Positions 36,605-44,915 of a stretch of 64,000 nucleotides of DNA are shown one piece after another. The notes under the pieces are model-generated. The model did no database searches and was not told where the DNA came from. It saw only the letters and a program-made list of their open reading frames with translations. The translations under genes were made by a program, and so were the position numbers. Each line of letters opens with the position of its first letter. Position 1 is the stretch's first letter. Source of the DNA: an uncultured Pseudomonadales bacterium. Lineage in GTDB: Bacteria; Pseudomonadota; Gammaproteobacteria; Pseudomonadales; UBA7434. Location of the stretch: the NCBI GenBank assembly GCA_943788835.1, contig CALSRU010000010.1:1-64000 (forward strand), read 5' to 3'.

Positions 36605-37611
36605 GCTAAAAGGAAGTATCGTGCCAAGACAGATAGAAAAAGGCGAATTAGCCCTCTACAAGTACAATAAAGTTCGATATTCCTTTGTTGAATTAGATGC
36701 TGGTGAACAGCAAGTTCTTACCAGTGACCCTTGGTCGTTTCTAAGTTCACATCTTCAAGTTCGCCTAAACAATACTCGCGGCAATAATAAAACTAAGATT
36801 GAACGTGCTATATATTATGCCGGATTAGCTGAAGACTTTTATAGAGCTGCTGAAGTTAGCCCTCTACCTGCAAAAGGTGCACTTTTGTATTACGGAATGC
36901 TTGACTTGGTTAAATGTTATTTAAGCCTCAATGATGTTCCATTGGAAACAACTCATGAACATCACGGTCTCGTACTGCCGATTGGTAAAGAACAGACTGT
37001 CGAAGTTAAAACCAAGATGAAAGAGGCGGTAAATATCTTTTATGAATTTACCCGCTTACTCGGAAAACCAATAACTGCTAGCCATGAGGTAAGATTCGAA
37101 CAAGCTATTTCACATGTCCCTGAAGTACATAGCATATACACAATGCTTGGGACATTTACCCAAAAGAAAGCTTTTGCCTATTGATATTGAATTTCAGGTA
37201 AATGAAGCTCATGACAAGCTTTTTACAGAAGTTATTTATCAAAAAGAGCAAGAAGCAAAAGTTGATGTAGCCAAGTTCTTTAAAGGTGAGCGGAAGAAAT
37301 ACTTCAAAGAAGGTTTTCCTAGAGATAATAAAACCGTGTATCGGGCGACGAGGAGAAAATCATACACTTCAGATAATATTCATCGTATATATAAGAATAT
37401 TTTATCGGAATACAGGAAGCTAGATATAATCCCAATCCTAACTAAACAAGGTTATAGATATTATGCCGATTTGCGACCCGGCGACTTACCGCAATTATCT
37501 TATAGCTTACTGGCTATGTTTTATCTTGGGAGTGCTGCTAGATATCGCCCACTAGAAGTAAAATCATTGCTTGAAGGCGAATTAAGGCCTTTGGTTAGTG
37601 ACGTTTGTTAG
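36603..37611 (+). pseudogene. cassette 4: YaaC-like protein gene with +1 frameshift
   Basis: Two overlapping frames form one gene. The first (193 residues, from the ATG at 36603) contains SPLPAKGALLYYGMLDLVK, a pattern typical of YaaC-like proteins; the second continues as KLLPIDIEFQVNEAHDKLF and ends with SYSLLAMFYLGSAARYRP, the usual C-terminus. The total of 1009 bases is one more than a multiple of three. The shift falls near the A-rich CCCAAAAGAAAGC at about 37158-37172. The intact protein would be about 335 residues. The function of YaaC-like proteins is unknown. The ATG overlaps the attC3 core. Confidence 0.7.
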
Positions 37612-37695
37612 CCTTTCACCCTAGGCAATTTCTCTATCAAATGGTGTCACTGACTACTAACAAAGAGTGTGTAATACCATTTGCGGCGATATAGA

Positions 37696-37767
37696 ATTTA
37701 ACAAGCGCAATCACACGGAACAAATTTCCCCTGCGCTCCAATTTGTCCGGTGTTGCGGGCGTTATGC
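37696..37767 (+). repeat. attC4 (72 bp)
   Basis: ATTTAAC (exact RYYYAAC) and GTTATGC bound an imperfect stem with arms CGGAACAAATT and AATTTGTCCG. The 85 bases between the cassette 4 stop and this site contain a further small inverted pair, AAATGGT/ACCATTT. Confidence 0.9.
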
Positions 37768-37779
37768 ATCAAAAATAAA

Positions 37780-38070
37780 ATGGATATTTTAATCGGAACA
37801 TTATTTGGCTCATTCTTTCTGTGTGTAATTTTCTACGCATATGAAGCTATGTCCGTATTGATTTGGGTATCTAAGCAAGGTTGCGGCTTAGGGTTCTCTG
37901 CAAGTTCGGCACCTGGGTGGGCAATTAAGCGTTACTTAACTTGGTGCGCTGAAACCAACACAGAAGTGAATGCTAGTCGGCTACAAAGGTATCGTCGTGC
38001 AACCAAAGTTATCGCTATAGGTGCTGTTTTTTTAGTGTCAGCATTTATACTAATTGCAATCGGGGCGTAA
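37780..38070 (+). CDS. cassette 5: small membrane protein
   Basis: A 96-residue protein with two hydrophobic segments, one at the N-terminus (residues 3-25) and one at the C-terminus (about 76-96), joined by a basic cytoplasmic or periplasmic loop containing RLQRYRRATK. Function unknown. The ATG at 37780 lies 13 bases after the attC4 core. A frame extending upstream to 37750 crosses the att site and is not used. Confidence 0.7.
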   Translation: MDILIGTLFGSFFLCVIFYAYEAMSVLIWVSKQGCGLGFSASSAPGWAIKRYLTWCAETNTEVNASRLQRYRRATKVIAIGAVFLVSAFILIAIGA

Positions 38071-38073
38071 AAT

Positions 38074-38151
38074 GCATAACAAAACGGGCAATGATCGCCC
38101 TTCGGGCTGGACAAAGCACTGCGTGCTTCGCCCATTCCCTCAACGTTATAA
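38074..38151 (+). repeat. attC5 (78 bp)
   Basis: GCATAAC and GTTATAA bound the site. The central GGACAAAGCACTGCGTGCTT is shared with attC1. Confidence 0.88.
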
Positions 38152-38154
38152 CTC

Positions 38155-38553
38155 ATGGAGGTATTGCCAATTAAGAAGCTTCTGCTAGGAATCGTTATTT
38201 TTGTTTTCGCTATTCCTATTGTGGTTGTAGTGTCATGGCAACTTTATACCATTCATGACTCAGTTTACGAGGGTAGTGCTTACGGCTTCAGTATTGGTGC
38301 AACCAAAAGAGAAACTTATTCCGCTATATCTCGGACTAGTGCACATTCGATCTGGCTAATCTACCCAGAAAGGACAAGCCCAGGCATTGAAATATTAAGG
38401 GCTCACGAGATTACCTTTGATAAACTAGAAAAAGTAAATCAATGGGAATTAACCTTTGGGTCAAAGAGTTTGCTCAATAGCATAAGGTTAGTCTTCCAAG
38501 ACAATAAGCTAGTCAATATTTATCGTCATAGGCAGGCCGTTGAATTACCGTAA
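38155..38553 (+). CDS. cassette 6: membrane-anchored hypothetical protein
   Basis: A 132-residue protein with one N-terminal transmembrane anchor (residues 7-28) and a soluble C-terminal domain of about 100 residues, ending NIYRHRQAVELP. No family recognised. The ATG at 38155 is only 4 bases from the core, and GGAGG lies inside its first codons; a non-ATG start a few codons later (TTG at 38164 or ATT at 38170) is possible. Confidence 0.65.
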   Translation: MEVLPIKKLLLGIVIFVFAIPIVVVVSWQLYTIHDSVYEGSAYGFSIGATKRETYSAISRTSAHSIWLIYPERTSPGIEILRAHEITFDKLEKVNQWELTFGSKSLLNSIRLVFQDNKLVNIYRHRQAVELP

Positions 38554-38558
38554 AAAAG

Positions 38559-38637
38559 TTATAACAAAGCAAGGCAAAATCGTTCCGCTACGCTCCACTG
38601 GACGCGCTAACGCGCGCCTTTGCTTGCGGCGTTAGCT
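38559..38637 (+). repeat. attC6 (79 bp)
   Basis: TTATAAC and GTTAGCT bound an imperfect palindrome with arms AAGCAAGGC and GCCTTTGCTT. Confidence 0.85.
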
Positions 38638-38657
38638 GCAAAAGGAATGTCGAACAT

Positions 38658-39222
38658 ATGAATAGAATTTTAACAATCGCTTGCTTTACGTTTCTGGTTG
38701 GCTGCGCAAATAACTCCCAAGTCACCAATTACGAAAGTAAAGGGTAATCTTGCGGCCACTAATCCACTTGTGTGCGTCAGTTCTACCTCTGTAGGCCCAG
38801 AAAGCACGGCAGCTGATATTGCAGCTGGTGCAAAAGATTGCGCCGAGTCGTCTAAATACAATGAAGCAGCAGAACTCATCATGGTAGCAAGTGCCTATGC
38901 GTACTTTGATACACAAAGGGTAACTGACAAAACCGCACATGGTGCGCTGAATGCACTTTTCGCAAAAGAGTTCGGCTCTCTACCTGAGGCTCAGAGAAAT
39001 GAGCTATTTTCTAGCATCGACGCACTAGATAATAATCAGCCAAGGAAAAGCGAAATATGCACGTACCTTATTTCAGCACCTACGCCGTCCTATTTTCCCA
39101 ACTACATGATTGCGCACGGCATGGGGGCATTTACAGGCTCTTCCAAAGAGCCATTGATCAAGGATTATAGTGCTACTGAGGCATGGTCAAAATCCATGGT
39201 GTTCGTCAAGTGCAGCAGCTAA
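38658..39222 (+). pseudogene. cassette 7: lipoprotein gene with +1 frameshift
   Basis: The ATG at 38658 starts a lipoprotein signal, MNRILTIACFTFLVGC, but the frame stops after 29 codons at a TAA in AAAGGGTAAT. In the next phase the coding sequence runs on as NLAATNPLVCVSSTS... to 39222. Removing one G from the GGG at about 38746-38748 restores a continuous protein of about 187 residues. The mature part has several cysteines (VCVS, KDCAES, EICTY, FVKCSS). Function unknown. The stop overlaps the R'' box of attC7. Confidence 0.72.
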
Positions 39223-39293
39223 CAAGTAAAGGCACAGGACGTCAAAACCGCCGCTTCGCTCTGGTTTTGCCGCCCGTGCTTTAGGCGTTAAGT
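39217..39293 (+). repeat. attC7 (77 bp)
   Basis: AGCTAAC and GTTAAGT bound a stem with arms GTCAAAACCG and TGGTTTTGCCG around a CGCTTCGCTC loop. Confidence 0.85.
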
Positions 39294-39316
39294 ACTAAGT
39301 ATCACATGGAGATAAT

Positions 39317-40294
39317 TTGAACCTATTTATAGATACAAACGTCTTTTTATCCTTCTTTCATCTTTCAAATGATGATCTAGAAGAGATTCATAAATTGGCG
39401 GTTCTAATTGATAAAGGCGATGTTACGTTGTGGCTCACAGAGCAAGTGAAAGATGAGTTTAAACGTAATAGAGAATCAAAAATATCTGATGCCGTTAAAA
39501 AGCTAAAAGAACAAAAATCAAAGCCGCAATTTCCTCAAATTTGCAAGGATTACGAAGAGTACCCACAAATTAGGGAGTTGCAGAAGGATTTTGATAAGAA
39601 GATTTCCTCCCTTATAAAAAAAGTAAATGATGATGTGGCCGCCAGAACTCTTAAGGCAGATCAAAAGATTGATGAACTGTTTCAAAAAGCCAAGCTTATC
39701 GAGACTACACAAGAGCTTGTTGATAAAGCGCGATTAAGAATGGATGTCAGAAACCCACCGGGAAAAGATGGGTCTTTAGGCGACGCAATTAACTGGGAAG
39801 CATTACTTGAGTCTGTGGCTGACGATGAGAAACTGTACCTTGTTGCGGATGATAAGGATTATTACTCCGTGCTTGATGATAGCAAGCTTAAAGATTTCCT
39901 GAGCGATGAGTGGCAAGAAACAAAAAACGAAGAGGTGCAGTTTTATCGTCGGCTTTCTCAGTTCTTCAAAGAACACTACCCAGATATAAAACTGGCTAGT
40001 GAGCTTGAAAAAGAATTAGCTATACGGGCATTGGTAAATAGCGGTAATTTCGCGAGTACGCATAGTGCTATTTCAAAGCTTGAAAAATATGCTGAGTTTA
40101 ATAAATCACAAGCGAATGAATTGGCCCAGATATGTTTTACTAACGATCAAGTGGGTTGGATTTTGAGTGATCAAGATGTTTACGATTTTTATAAAGTGCT
40201 TCTAGATAATCACGGTGAAATATTAGAAGAAGAATTAAAGAATAAGTTAATCGAAAAACTGAAAGAAGCTGAGCCAGAGGAAGATGATGCTTAA
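39317..40294 (+). CDS. cassette 8: PIN-domain protein
   Basis: A 325-residue protein with an N-terminal PIN-like nuclease domain. It begins NLFIDTNVFLSFF (acidic residue D6), has a glutamate in the EQVKDEF helix (E42 or E48), then D156 in GDAINWEALL and further aspartates in VADDKDYYS (179-181), the usual acidic set for metal-dependent RNase activity. The middle (55-140) is lysine/glutamate-rich coiled coil; the C-terminal 110 residues are helical and acidic. The start is a TTG at 39317 with GGAGAT before it. PIN proteins of this size with a DUF4935-like layout act in RNA cleavage and some phage-defence systems. No antitoxin partner lies in the cassette. Confidence 0.8.
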   Translation: MNLFIDTNVFLSFFHLSNDDLEEIHKLAVLIDKGDVTLWLTEQVKDEFKRNRESKISDAVKKLKEQKSKPQFPQICKDYEEYPQIRELQKDFDKKISSLIKKVNDDVAARTLKADQKIDELFQKAKLIETTQELVDKARLRMDVRNPPGKDGSLGDAINWEALLESVADDEKLYLVADDKDYYSVLDDSKLKDFLSDEWQETKNEEVQFYRRLSQFFKEHYPDIKLASELEKELAIRALVNSGNFASTHSAISKLEKYAEFNKSQANELAQICFTNDQVGWILSDQDVYDFYKVLLDNHGEILEEELKNKLIEKLKEAEPEEDDA

Positions 40295-40386
40295 CAAGTC
40301 AAAGCACCCAGACTTGGTAAAGCTGTCACCTTTTTTGTTCCAAAAAAGTCGCCAACTTTACCAAGCCGGTGTTTGAGGCGTTAGGT
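40289..40386 (+). repeat. attC8 (98 bp)
   Basis: GCTTAAC and GTTAGGT are exact matches to the RYYYAAC and GTTRRRY consensus. The arms ACTTGGTAAAG and CTTTACCAAG pair perfectly; the inner GTCACCTTTT...AAAAGTCGCC pair is shared with attC2. Confidence 0.93.
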
Positions 40387-40399
40387 GCTAAGGAGGTAT

Positions 40400-41221
40400 A
40401 TGCATAACACCGACATTAAGCATTGCATCGCAACGGCACCCGACGGTGTTCGCATCGCATACCAGGTTTCTGGCCAAGGGCCGGCATTGGTCTTTTGCCA
40501 TGCGATGGCAAACGATCACAGAATGTATGACCAACATCGTGATCTGTTTTCTGAATCACACACATTAATCACATTCGATCAGCGTGGCTCTGGCTACTCG
40601 GATCACCCTCCCTTTGAAGAAGGCCCTACGAGTCTTTATACCGTCGATAAATTCGGCGATGATCTTAAAGCGGTCTTGGATCACCTTGGTATTAACCGAG
40701 CTACTATTCTTGGTTTTTCGATGGGTGCAGTCGCCGCGCTCTCATTTTCTACACGGTGGCCAGATCGAGTAGAACGTCTTGTTTTGGCTTCTGCGATGGC
40801 ATCACGCTTGCCTCAGCCTATTATTGATCGCGCGCGCTTGGTCGAACAAATGTTGGATGATAAGGGTCTGGAAGAAACCTATGATTTCTACTTTTCGGGA
40901 ACGCTATTTGATGGACTTTTAGAAGAGGGGAAATTTCATGAACTCATTGCACTCTTCCGAGAAAAAGCAACGCCCCAAGGCTTTAAAGGTTGCTTTCGTG
41001 TCACGATTGACCGTCCATCGCTGGTCGATGAATTAACATTAATTCAATGCCCTACCCTTATTTTGGTAGGAGAAAACGATAAGCATTACCTTGCTGAAGC
41101 AGAGCTGTTGGAACGAACTATTCCAGATGCCAAAAAAGTTGTTATGACTGGCGTGGGACATCCTATGTCCATTCAAGATCCCAATGCGTTTGAAGTAGAG
41201 ATTATGGCATTCATCTCATGA
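40400..41221 (+). CDS. cassette 9: alpha/beta hydrolase
   Basis: A 273-residue cytoplasmic alpha/beta hydrolase. The oxyanion side is FCHAMANDHRMYD, the nucleophile elbow GFSMGA (serine about residue 107), the acid in VGENDKHY and the histidine in GVGHPMS. The layout resembles 3-oxoadipate enol-lactonases and related carboxyl-ester hydrolases, but the substrate is unknown. The start at 40400 is preceded by an excellent AAGGAGG, unusual in this array, so it can be translated well on any transcript. Confidence 0.85.
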   Translation: MHNTDIKHCIATAPDGVRIAYQVSGQGPALVFCHAMANDHRMYDQHRDLFSESHTLITFDQRGSGYSDHPPFEEGPTSLYTVDKFGDDLKAVLDHLGINRATILGFSMGAVAALSFSTRWPDRVERLVLASAMASRLPQPIIDRARLVEQMLDDKGLEETYDFYFSGTLFDGLLEEGKFHELIALFREKATPQGFKGCFRVTIDRPSLVDELTLIQCPTLILVGENDKHYLAEAELLERTIPDAKKVVMTGVGHPMSIQDPNAFEVEIMAFIS

Positions 41222-41237
41222 GCTTAGTCGGGTTTTT

Positions 41238-41309
41238 ACCTAACAAGCGCAGGCAGCAAGACGTAGTTTTCGCTGCGCTCGAAACACGCGCGTGCCGCCG
41301 GCGTTGCAA
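41238..41309 (+). repeat. attC9 (72 bp)
   Basis: ACCTAAC is an exact R'' box; the right core GTTGCAA is divergent. The stem includes GCAGGCAGCA and the GCTGCGCTC loop region. Poor right core may slow recombination of the next cassette. Confidence 0.7.
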
Positions 41310-41323
41310 ATCTTAGAACTCAT

Positions 41324-41635
41324 ATGAAAAAAATATATACCCATACGAACAGAGTCTTGATCATGTCAGCAAAAAACTTGCTGCAACGCGAAGGAATAGA
41401 AAGCTTTGTCAAAAACGATCACAGTAATACATCAGGTGGCGAGTTTGGCATAGCCAATATGTTTTTGGAGCTATGGATACACAATGATATCGACTATGAC
41501 AAAGCTTCAGATATTATTGCGCGTAAGATCGAGAACCCAGAAATAAAAGAATCTTGGATTTGCTCTGCCTGTAAAGAAAAAAACGATGGAAGTTTCGACT
41601 TTTGTTGGCAATGCCAAGCAGAAAGCAATTTGTAA
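41324..41635 (+). CDS. cassette 10: DUF2007 protein with zinc ribbon
   Basis: A 103-residue protein. The first 70 residues match the DUF2007 (putative signal-transducing) fold: KKIYTHTNRVLIMSAKNLLQREGI, then ELWIHNDIDYDKASDII. The C-terminus adds a zinc ribbon, CSAC...CWQC. The combination is common in free-standing bacterial genes, but the function is not known. The ATG lies 15 bases after the attC9 core. Confidence 0.8.
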   Translation: MKKIYTHTNRVLIMSAKNLLQREGIESFVKNDHSNTSGGEFGIANMFLELWIHNDIDYDKASDIIARKIENPEIKESWICSACKEKNDGSFDFCWQCQAESNL

Positions 41636-41789
41636 CCAGCTGGGTATTACACTCGGCTTAAAATCAGCTGAGTAAAACTCGCTACGCAGTGCTCCGTTCG
41701 CCCATGCCAATCTTAGAGGCCAGCTATCAAGGCGCGCCATCGCGAAATCATTCTGGTAACATTCAGCCAAATATGAGGCAGCGTTAGCA
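41630..41789 (+). repeat. attC10 (about 160 bp)
   Basis: TTGTAAC at the left, GTTAGCA at the right. The site is longer than the others and its stem is interrupted; the right half has GAGGCAGC before the core. Extent is less certain than for the shorter sites. Confidence 0.65.
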
Positions 41790-41819
41790 AAGCCTCTTTA
41801 CTAGCCGCTAGGAGTCAAG

Positions 41820-42191
41820 ATGCGCGAGCAACTCAACAATGAAGAGCTCATCCTGCTGTACGACGTAGTAACCGGTAGCGTCAACGCTCAGTTTGAGCTT
41901 TGGATAACCATCACGTTCGCCGTGATCATCGCTTCATACCTCGCAGGACACCGTCTCGCGAAATCACTTCAATACGTTATCGCCATCCTCTACACGTCTG
42001 TGTCTGTGCTCCTGTATTTGATGCTTGTAGCAGCTGTGCAGCTCTCAGCTCAATTTGATGCTATTTTGGCTAGTACAAACCTTTTTAGCGCAATAGCCCT
42101 ACTGCGTACTTCGGTGTGGATTCTTGGAACCATCGCGACTATCGTATTTATTTTTAAAGGCCACAAAGTCGATGCCTCCAAGAGCGACTAA
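41820..42191 (+). CDS. cassette 11: multi-helix membrane protein
   Basis: A 123-residue inner-membrane protein with three or four hydrophobic segments (about residues 27-45, 50-72, 85-105 and 108-118 weak). TAGGAGTC precedes the ATG at proper spacing. Its helix pattern with ASYLAGHRLAKSLQY resembles the protein at 46227-46610 outside the array (AAYMVGGQLSKTQFS), so the two are probably relatives. Function unknown. Confidence 0.75.
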   Translation: MREQLNNEELILLYDVVTGSVNAQFELWITITFAVIIASYLAGHRLAKSLQYVIAILYTSVSVLLYLMLVAAVQLSAQFDAILASTNLFSAIALLRTSVWILGTIATIVFIFKGHKVDASKSD

Positions 42192-42263
42192 ATATAATTT
42201 CAGCTGCTCGCTTGAGGGCTTATTCGTTAGGGCTTATTTGTCAGGGATTTCTCTGAAAAAATT

Positions 42264-42355
42264 GCGCTAAATCAATTGCTGCGCCCAAGGCGTACGCTAC
42301 GCTATGACCCTTGGCGAATGTCTCGCTTAAGCAGGTGTTGAACCCTACGTTATTC
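42264..42355 (+). repeat. attC11, degenerate
   Basis: An imperfect hairpin (GCGCCCAAGG against CCCTTGGCG) followed by GTTATTC at 42349-42355. No clear R'' box is seen. Probably the decayed right end of the cassette array. Confidence 0.4.
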
Positions 42356-42368
42356 GTCGGCCATAAAG

Positions 42369-42626
42369 GTGAGTGTCATGATTACATTGTCGCAATTAAC
42401 GCAACTACTAGGCTGGGCTGCCGTCATTAATATTGCCTACCTATTGGTAGCTACACTGGTTGTCGTATTTATGAATGGAGCCATCACCTCCATTCATAGC
42501 AAAGCTTTCAAGGTAAAAAAAGAAGAATTGAATTCAAAATATTTTGATTTTTTGGGCAATTACAAAATTGCATCACTGGTTTTTTTTGTGGCGCCCTACC
42601 TCGCCTTAAAAATCATGGGGCAGTAA
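42369..42626 (+). CDS. small two-helix membrane protein (DUF6868-like)
   Basis: An 85-residue protein starting at GTG 42369 (or ATG 42378), with helices at about residues 12-35 and 62-82 and the central IHSKAFKVKKEELNSKYFDFLGNYKIASLV. This is a conserved small membrane protein type in marine gammaproteobacteria, which I recall as DUF6868. It follows the degenerate attC11 by 13 bases but no attC follows it, so it is either the last cassette or the first flanking gene. Confidence 0.7.
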   Translation: MSVMITLSQLTQLLGWAAVINIAYLLVATLVVVFMNGAITSIHSKAFKVKKEELNSKYFDFLGNYKIASLVFFVAPYLALKIMGQ

Positions 42627-42938
42627 CTATTTCATCAATGCATTAGTTTTCGCCAACAACTTAGCTAAATTTATGACAAGTATTCTGCATTACCCAAGAT
42701 GTTGAAAGGCCTTGCCAATCACACCTTGCTATAGCTTAGCCATTTAATGCGCTCTAGACGCTATAGACGCTATAGAAACATGCATCATGTGACTGGCTGA
42801 GTTCGAGCTTATTGCTCGGCACTGGGCAAGTGCCAAACCGCAATACATTAAGCGGTCATTTTTGATGATCGACTTGATGGGGCCTGCTCCATTGACCCAC
42901 TCGTCTTCGCTGTTCAATGGGTGCAGCCGACCAACCGG
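42627..42938. other. gap at the right end of the integron
   Basis: This 312-bp stretch has no gene and no recognisable attC site. It contains a 9-bp direct repeat, GACGCTATA, twice in a row near 42757, and a short palindromic TTGCTCGGCACTGGGCAAGTGCC region near 42811. Confidence 0.4.
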
Positions 42939-43412
42939 CTAGCAGCCTGTGTTGACCATTGAGATAGTGTGTGGGGCAGCTATAGAACCCCCTGACGTGA
43001 CAGGTTCAACATACTCTGCATAACAATTCGTTTTACCCGGAATAGACCACCTCACTGAGTTGCCGCCATGAGCCGTCACGTCCCAATCAGAGCCATCAAC
43101 GAGATCGTCAATTTCATCATCACGACTTAACACTCAGGCATCAGGATAGCCATTAAAGTGCCTTACGTTTTGCCCTGCAGCCGCAAAATAGGTAATTGTC
43201 CAACCTGTGGAGCCGATACAATCGGGCGTTAATTTACAACTGTATTGCATCATCGTTACGGTAGAGCGCAGCGTCCCCATATGACTTTGCAGCCTTGCTG
43301 TATATGCGTCTGCACTTAGATTAATGAACCTCGGCAGGGCCATGGCCGAAAGAATACCTAGCAAGACGATAACAGCCACAAGCTCAACTAATGTGAAGCC
43401 ATTTTTTTTCAT
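42939..43412 (-). pseudogene. type IV (MSHA-like) pilin gene interrupted by a stop codon
   Basis: The minus-strand frame begins MKKNGFTLVELVAVIVLLGIL, a type IV prepilin with the G/F cleavage site and E5. After FNGYPDA an in-frame TGA (43134-43136) interrupts it, and the same frame continues as VLSRDDEIDDLVDGSDWDV... for a further 65 codons to 42939. The two halves together (about 157 residues) have the length and C-terminal cysteine of MSHA-type pilins. A single nonsense change explains the break. A related intact gene lies at 54392-54931. Confidence 0.8.
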
Positions 43413-43606
43413 AAAACCACCCTGTAACCAACATGACCCCTGCCGTTAAGGTAGAAATAATGACACGCATCGATATATGATGTATGAGCAGAATTGGAGC
43501 AAGCTAACAAAAAAATGAAGTGTTATCTAATTATGAAAGCATCCAATACAACAGCTGGCCGACTTTGTTTCCGGCCAAGCACTGCAACACTAAAAAAGGT
43601 CTAGTT

Positions 43607-44260
43607 ATGTTTGTCGGTCACTATGCAGCCAGCCTTGCTTTAAAAAGAGTCGAAAAAAAAGCATCGCTGGGGCTGTTGTTTCTTGGCGCACAGTTCGTGG
43701 ATATTCTTTTTTTTCCTTTGGTGCTGCTAGGCATCGAGCGAATCAATATGATTGAGAACTATACTCAATCAACTCATTTTGAACTGGCATATATGCCGTA
43801 CACGCACAGCCTGCTGGCTGCATTTTTGTGCGCCGGGGGTATCTATTTAACGTTTCGCGTGTTGTTTAAAACCACGCAGTCCATTGCGCTGGTTATGGGC
43901 CTGGCCGTGCTGTCACACTGGTTTTTCGACTGGTTTGTGCATACGCCGGATTTACCGCTCTGGAGCGACGAGTCAAGAAAGTTGGGCCTAGGATTGTGGA
44001 ATAATGCACTGGCGACGTATGCATTAGAAGCAGCCCTACTGGGCGCCGGCCTGTGGCTCTACCTGCGTTCAACAACAGCAAACACGCCCTCGGGTAAATA
44101 TGGCATGGGCCTTTTTGTCATTGTTCTACTTTTAATTAACGCCGTTAATATATTTGGTCCAGCCACCAGCGAGAGTGAGGCGTCTTTAGCAATTTCAGCG
44201 CTTGTCATGTATTTTGCCTTTGCCGCCACGGCTCATTGGCTTGATACCAAACGTTGCTGA
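43607..44260 (+). CDS. multi-pass membrane protein (DUF457/metal-dependent hydrolase-like)
   Basis: A 217-residue integral membrane protein. It opens MFVGHYAASLALKR and has YTHSLLAA and LSHWFFDWFVHTPD, the histidine/aspartate motifs of the DUF457-type membrane family, whose members are sometimes called membrane-bound metal-dependent hydrolases. Six hydrophobic segments are visible. The ATG at 43607 with AAAAAGGT before it is preferred over the frame start at 43520. Function not established. Confidence 0.75.
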   Translation: MFVGHYAASLALKRVEKKASLGLLFLGAQFVDILFFPLVLLGIERINMIENYTQSTHFELAYMPYTHSLLAAFLCAGGIYLTFRVLFKTTQSIALVMGLAVLSHWFFDWFVHTPDLPLWSDESRKLGLGLWNNALATYALEAALLGAGLWLYLRSTTANTPSGKYGMGLFVIVLLLINAVNIFGPATSESEASLAISALVMYFAFAATAHWLDTKRC

Positions 44261-44318
44261 ACCAACGCTATATTATGCGGTGGCATGCAACAAAATCATC
44301 TGCAGTGCGAAACACAGC

Positions 44319-44666
44319 ATGAGCCTAGAGCAATACCATAAACTCATTTTAAGGCTGCTTGCTGCCACCCTTAGCACCGGCGGATTTTGTGTAGCGTACG
44401 GCTTGCTAAGCCCTGAACCGTCGGCTCGGGTGATGCTAACCGGCGTGGTAATAATCCCTGCCCTTTCCGGCTTACTAAGTATGCTTAACGGCCTATGTGC
44501 ATTACAGCACTCAGCCATTTTTATCTGGCGAGGCCGGAACTTAGCGGTTTTTAAATCTCACGCGACGGGCTTGGCGCCATTTAAAGTCCTCACCGGACTT
44601 TTTTGGGCTGTAGGAATTTTTTTGCTTTTCATTGCAGGCAAAATAACCACGATCATTGCAAGCTAA
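44319..44666 (+). CDS. small membrane protein
   Basis: A 115-residue protein with three hydrophobic segments (about residues 10-30, 38-60 and 88-112). The ATG at 44319 starts MSLEQYHKLILRLL; the longer frame from 44202 overlaps the preceding gene and is not used. No family recognised. The following 249 bases up to the reductase gene hold an 83-codon frame that looks non-coding. Confidence 0.6.
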   Translation: MSLEQYHKLILRLLAATLSTGGFCVAYGLLSPEPSARVMLTGVVIIPALSGLLSMLNGLCALQHSAIFIWRGRNLAVFKSHATGLAPFKVLTGLFWAVGIFLLFIAGKITTIIAS

Positions 44667-44915
44667 TGAGCCATTGTTTGCATTGAGCGTCTTTTTTAAA
44701 AAGATTTATTTGCTAAGCCCAATACGGCATAATTGGCAAGAAATAGACCGTTATCTAGTCGACTTTAAACGCCACGAAATGCTTAGGCCGGTCAGGTCAT
44801 TAATTACGCTTACAACGTGGCGTTGCACTCTAGTATTAGATTTTAATGTTCTAACCTTAATCATGCATAATGCTTATGCCGTGGTCACAACACCCGTCGT
44901 TAAATAGGATTTGTT

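Noticed and set aside
36147-39222. Programmed +1 ribosomal frameshifting in the cassettes
   Set aside because: No shared slippery sequence or stimulatory structure; the sites differ and simple one-base insertions explain them.
44656-44907. 83-codon open frame before the YqhD-like gene
   Set aside because: Overlaps the preceding gene, has no ribosome binding site and its composition does not look coding.
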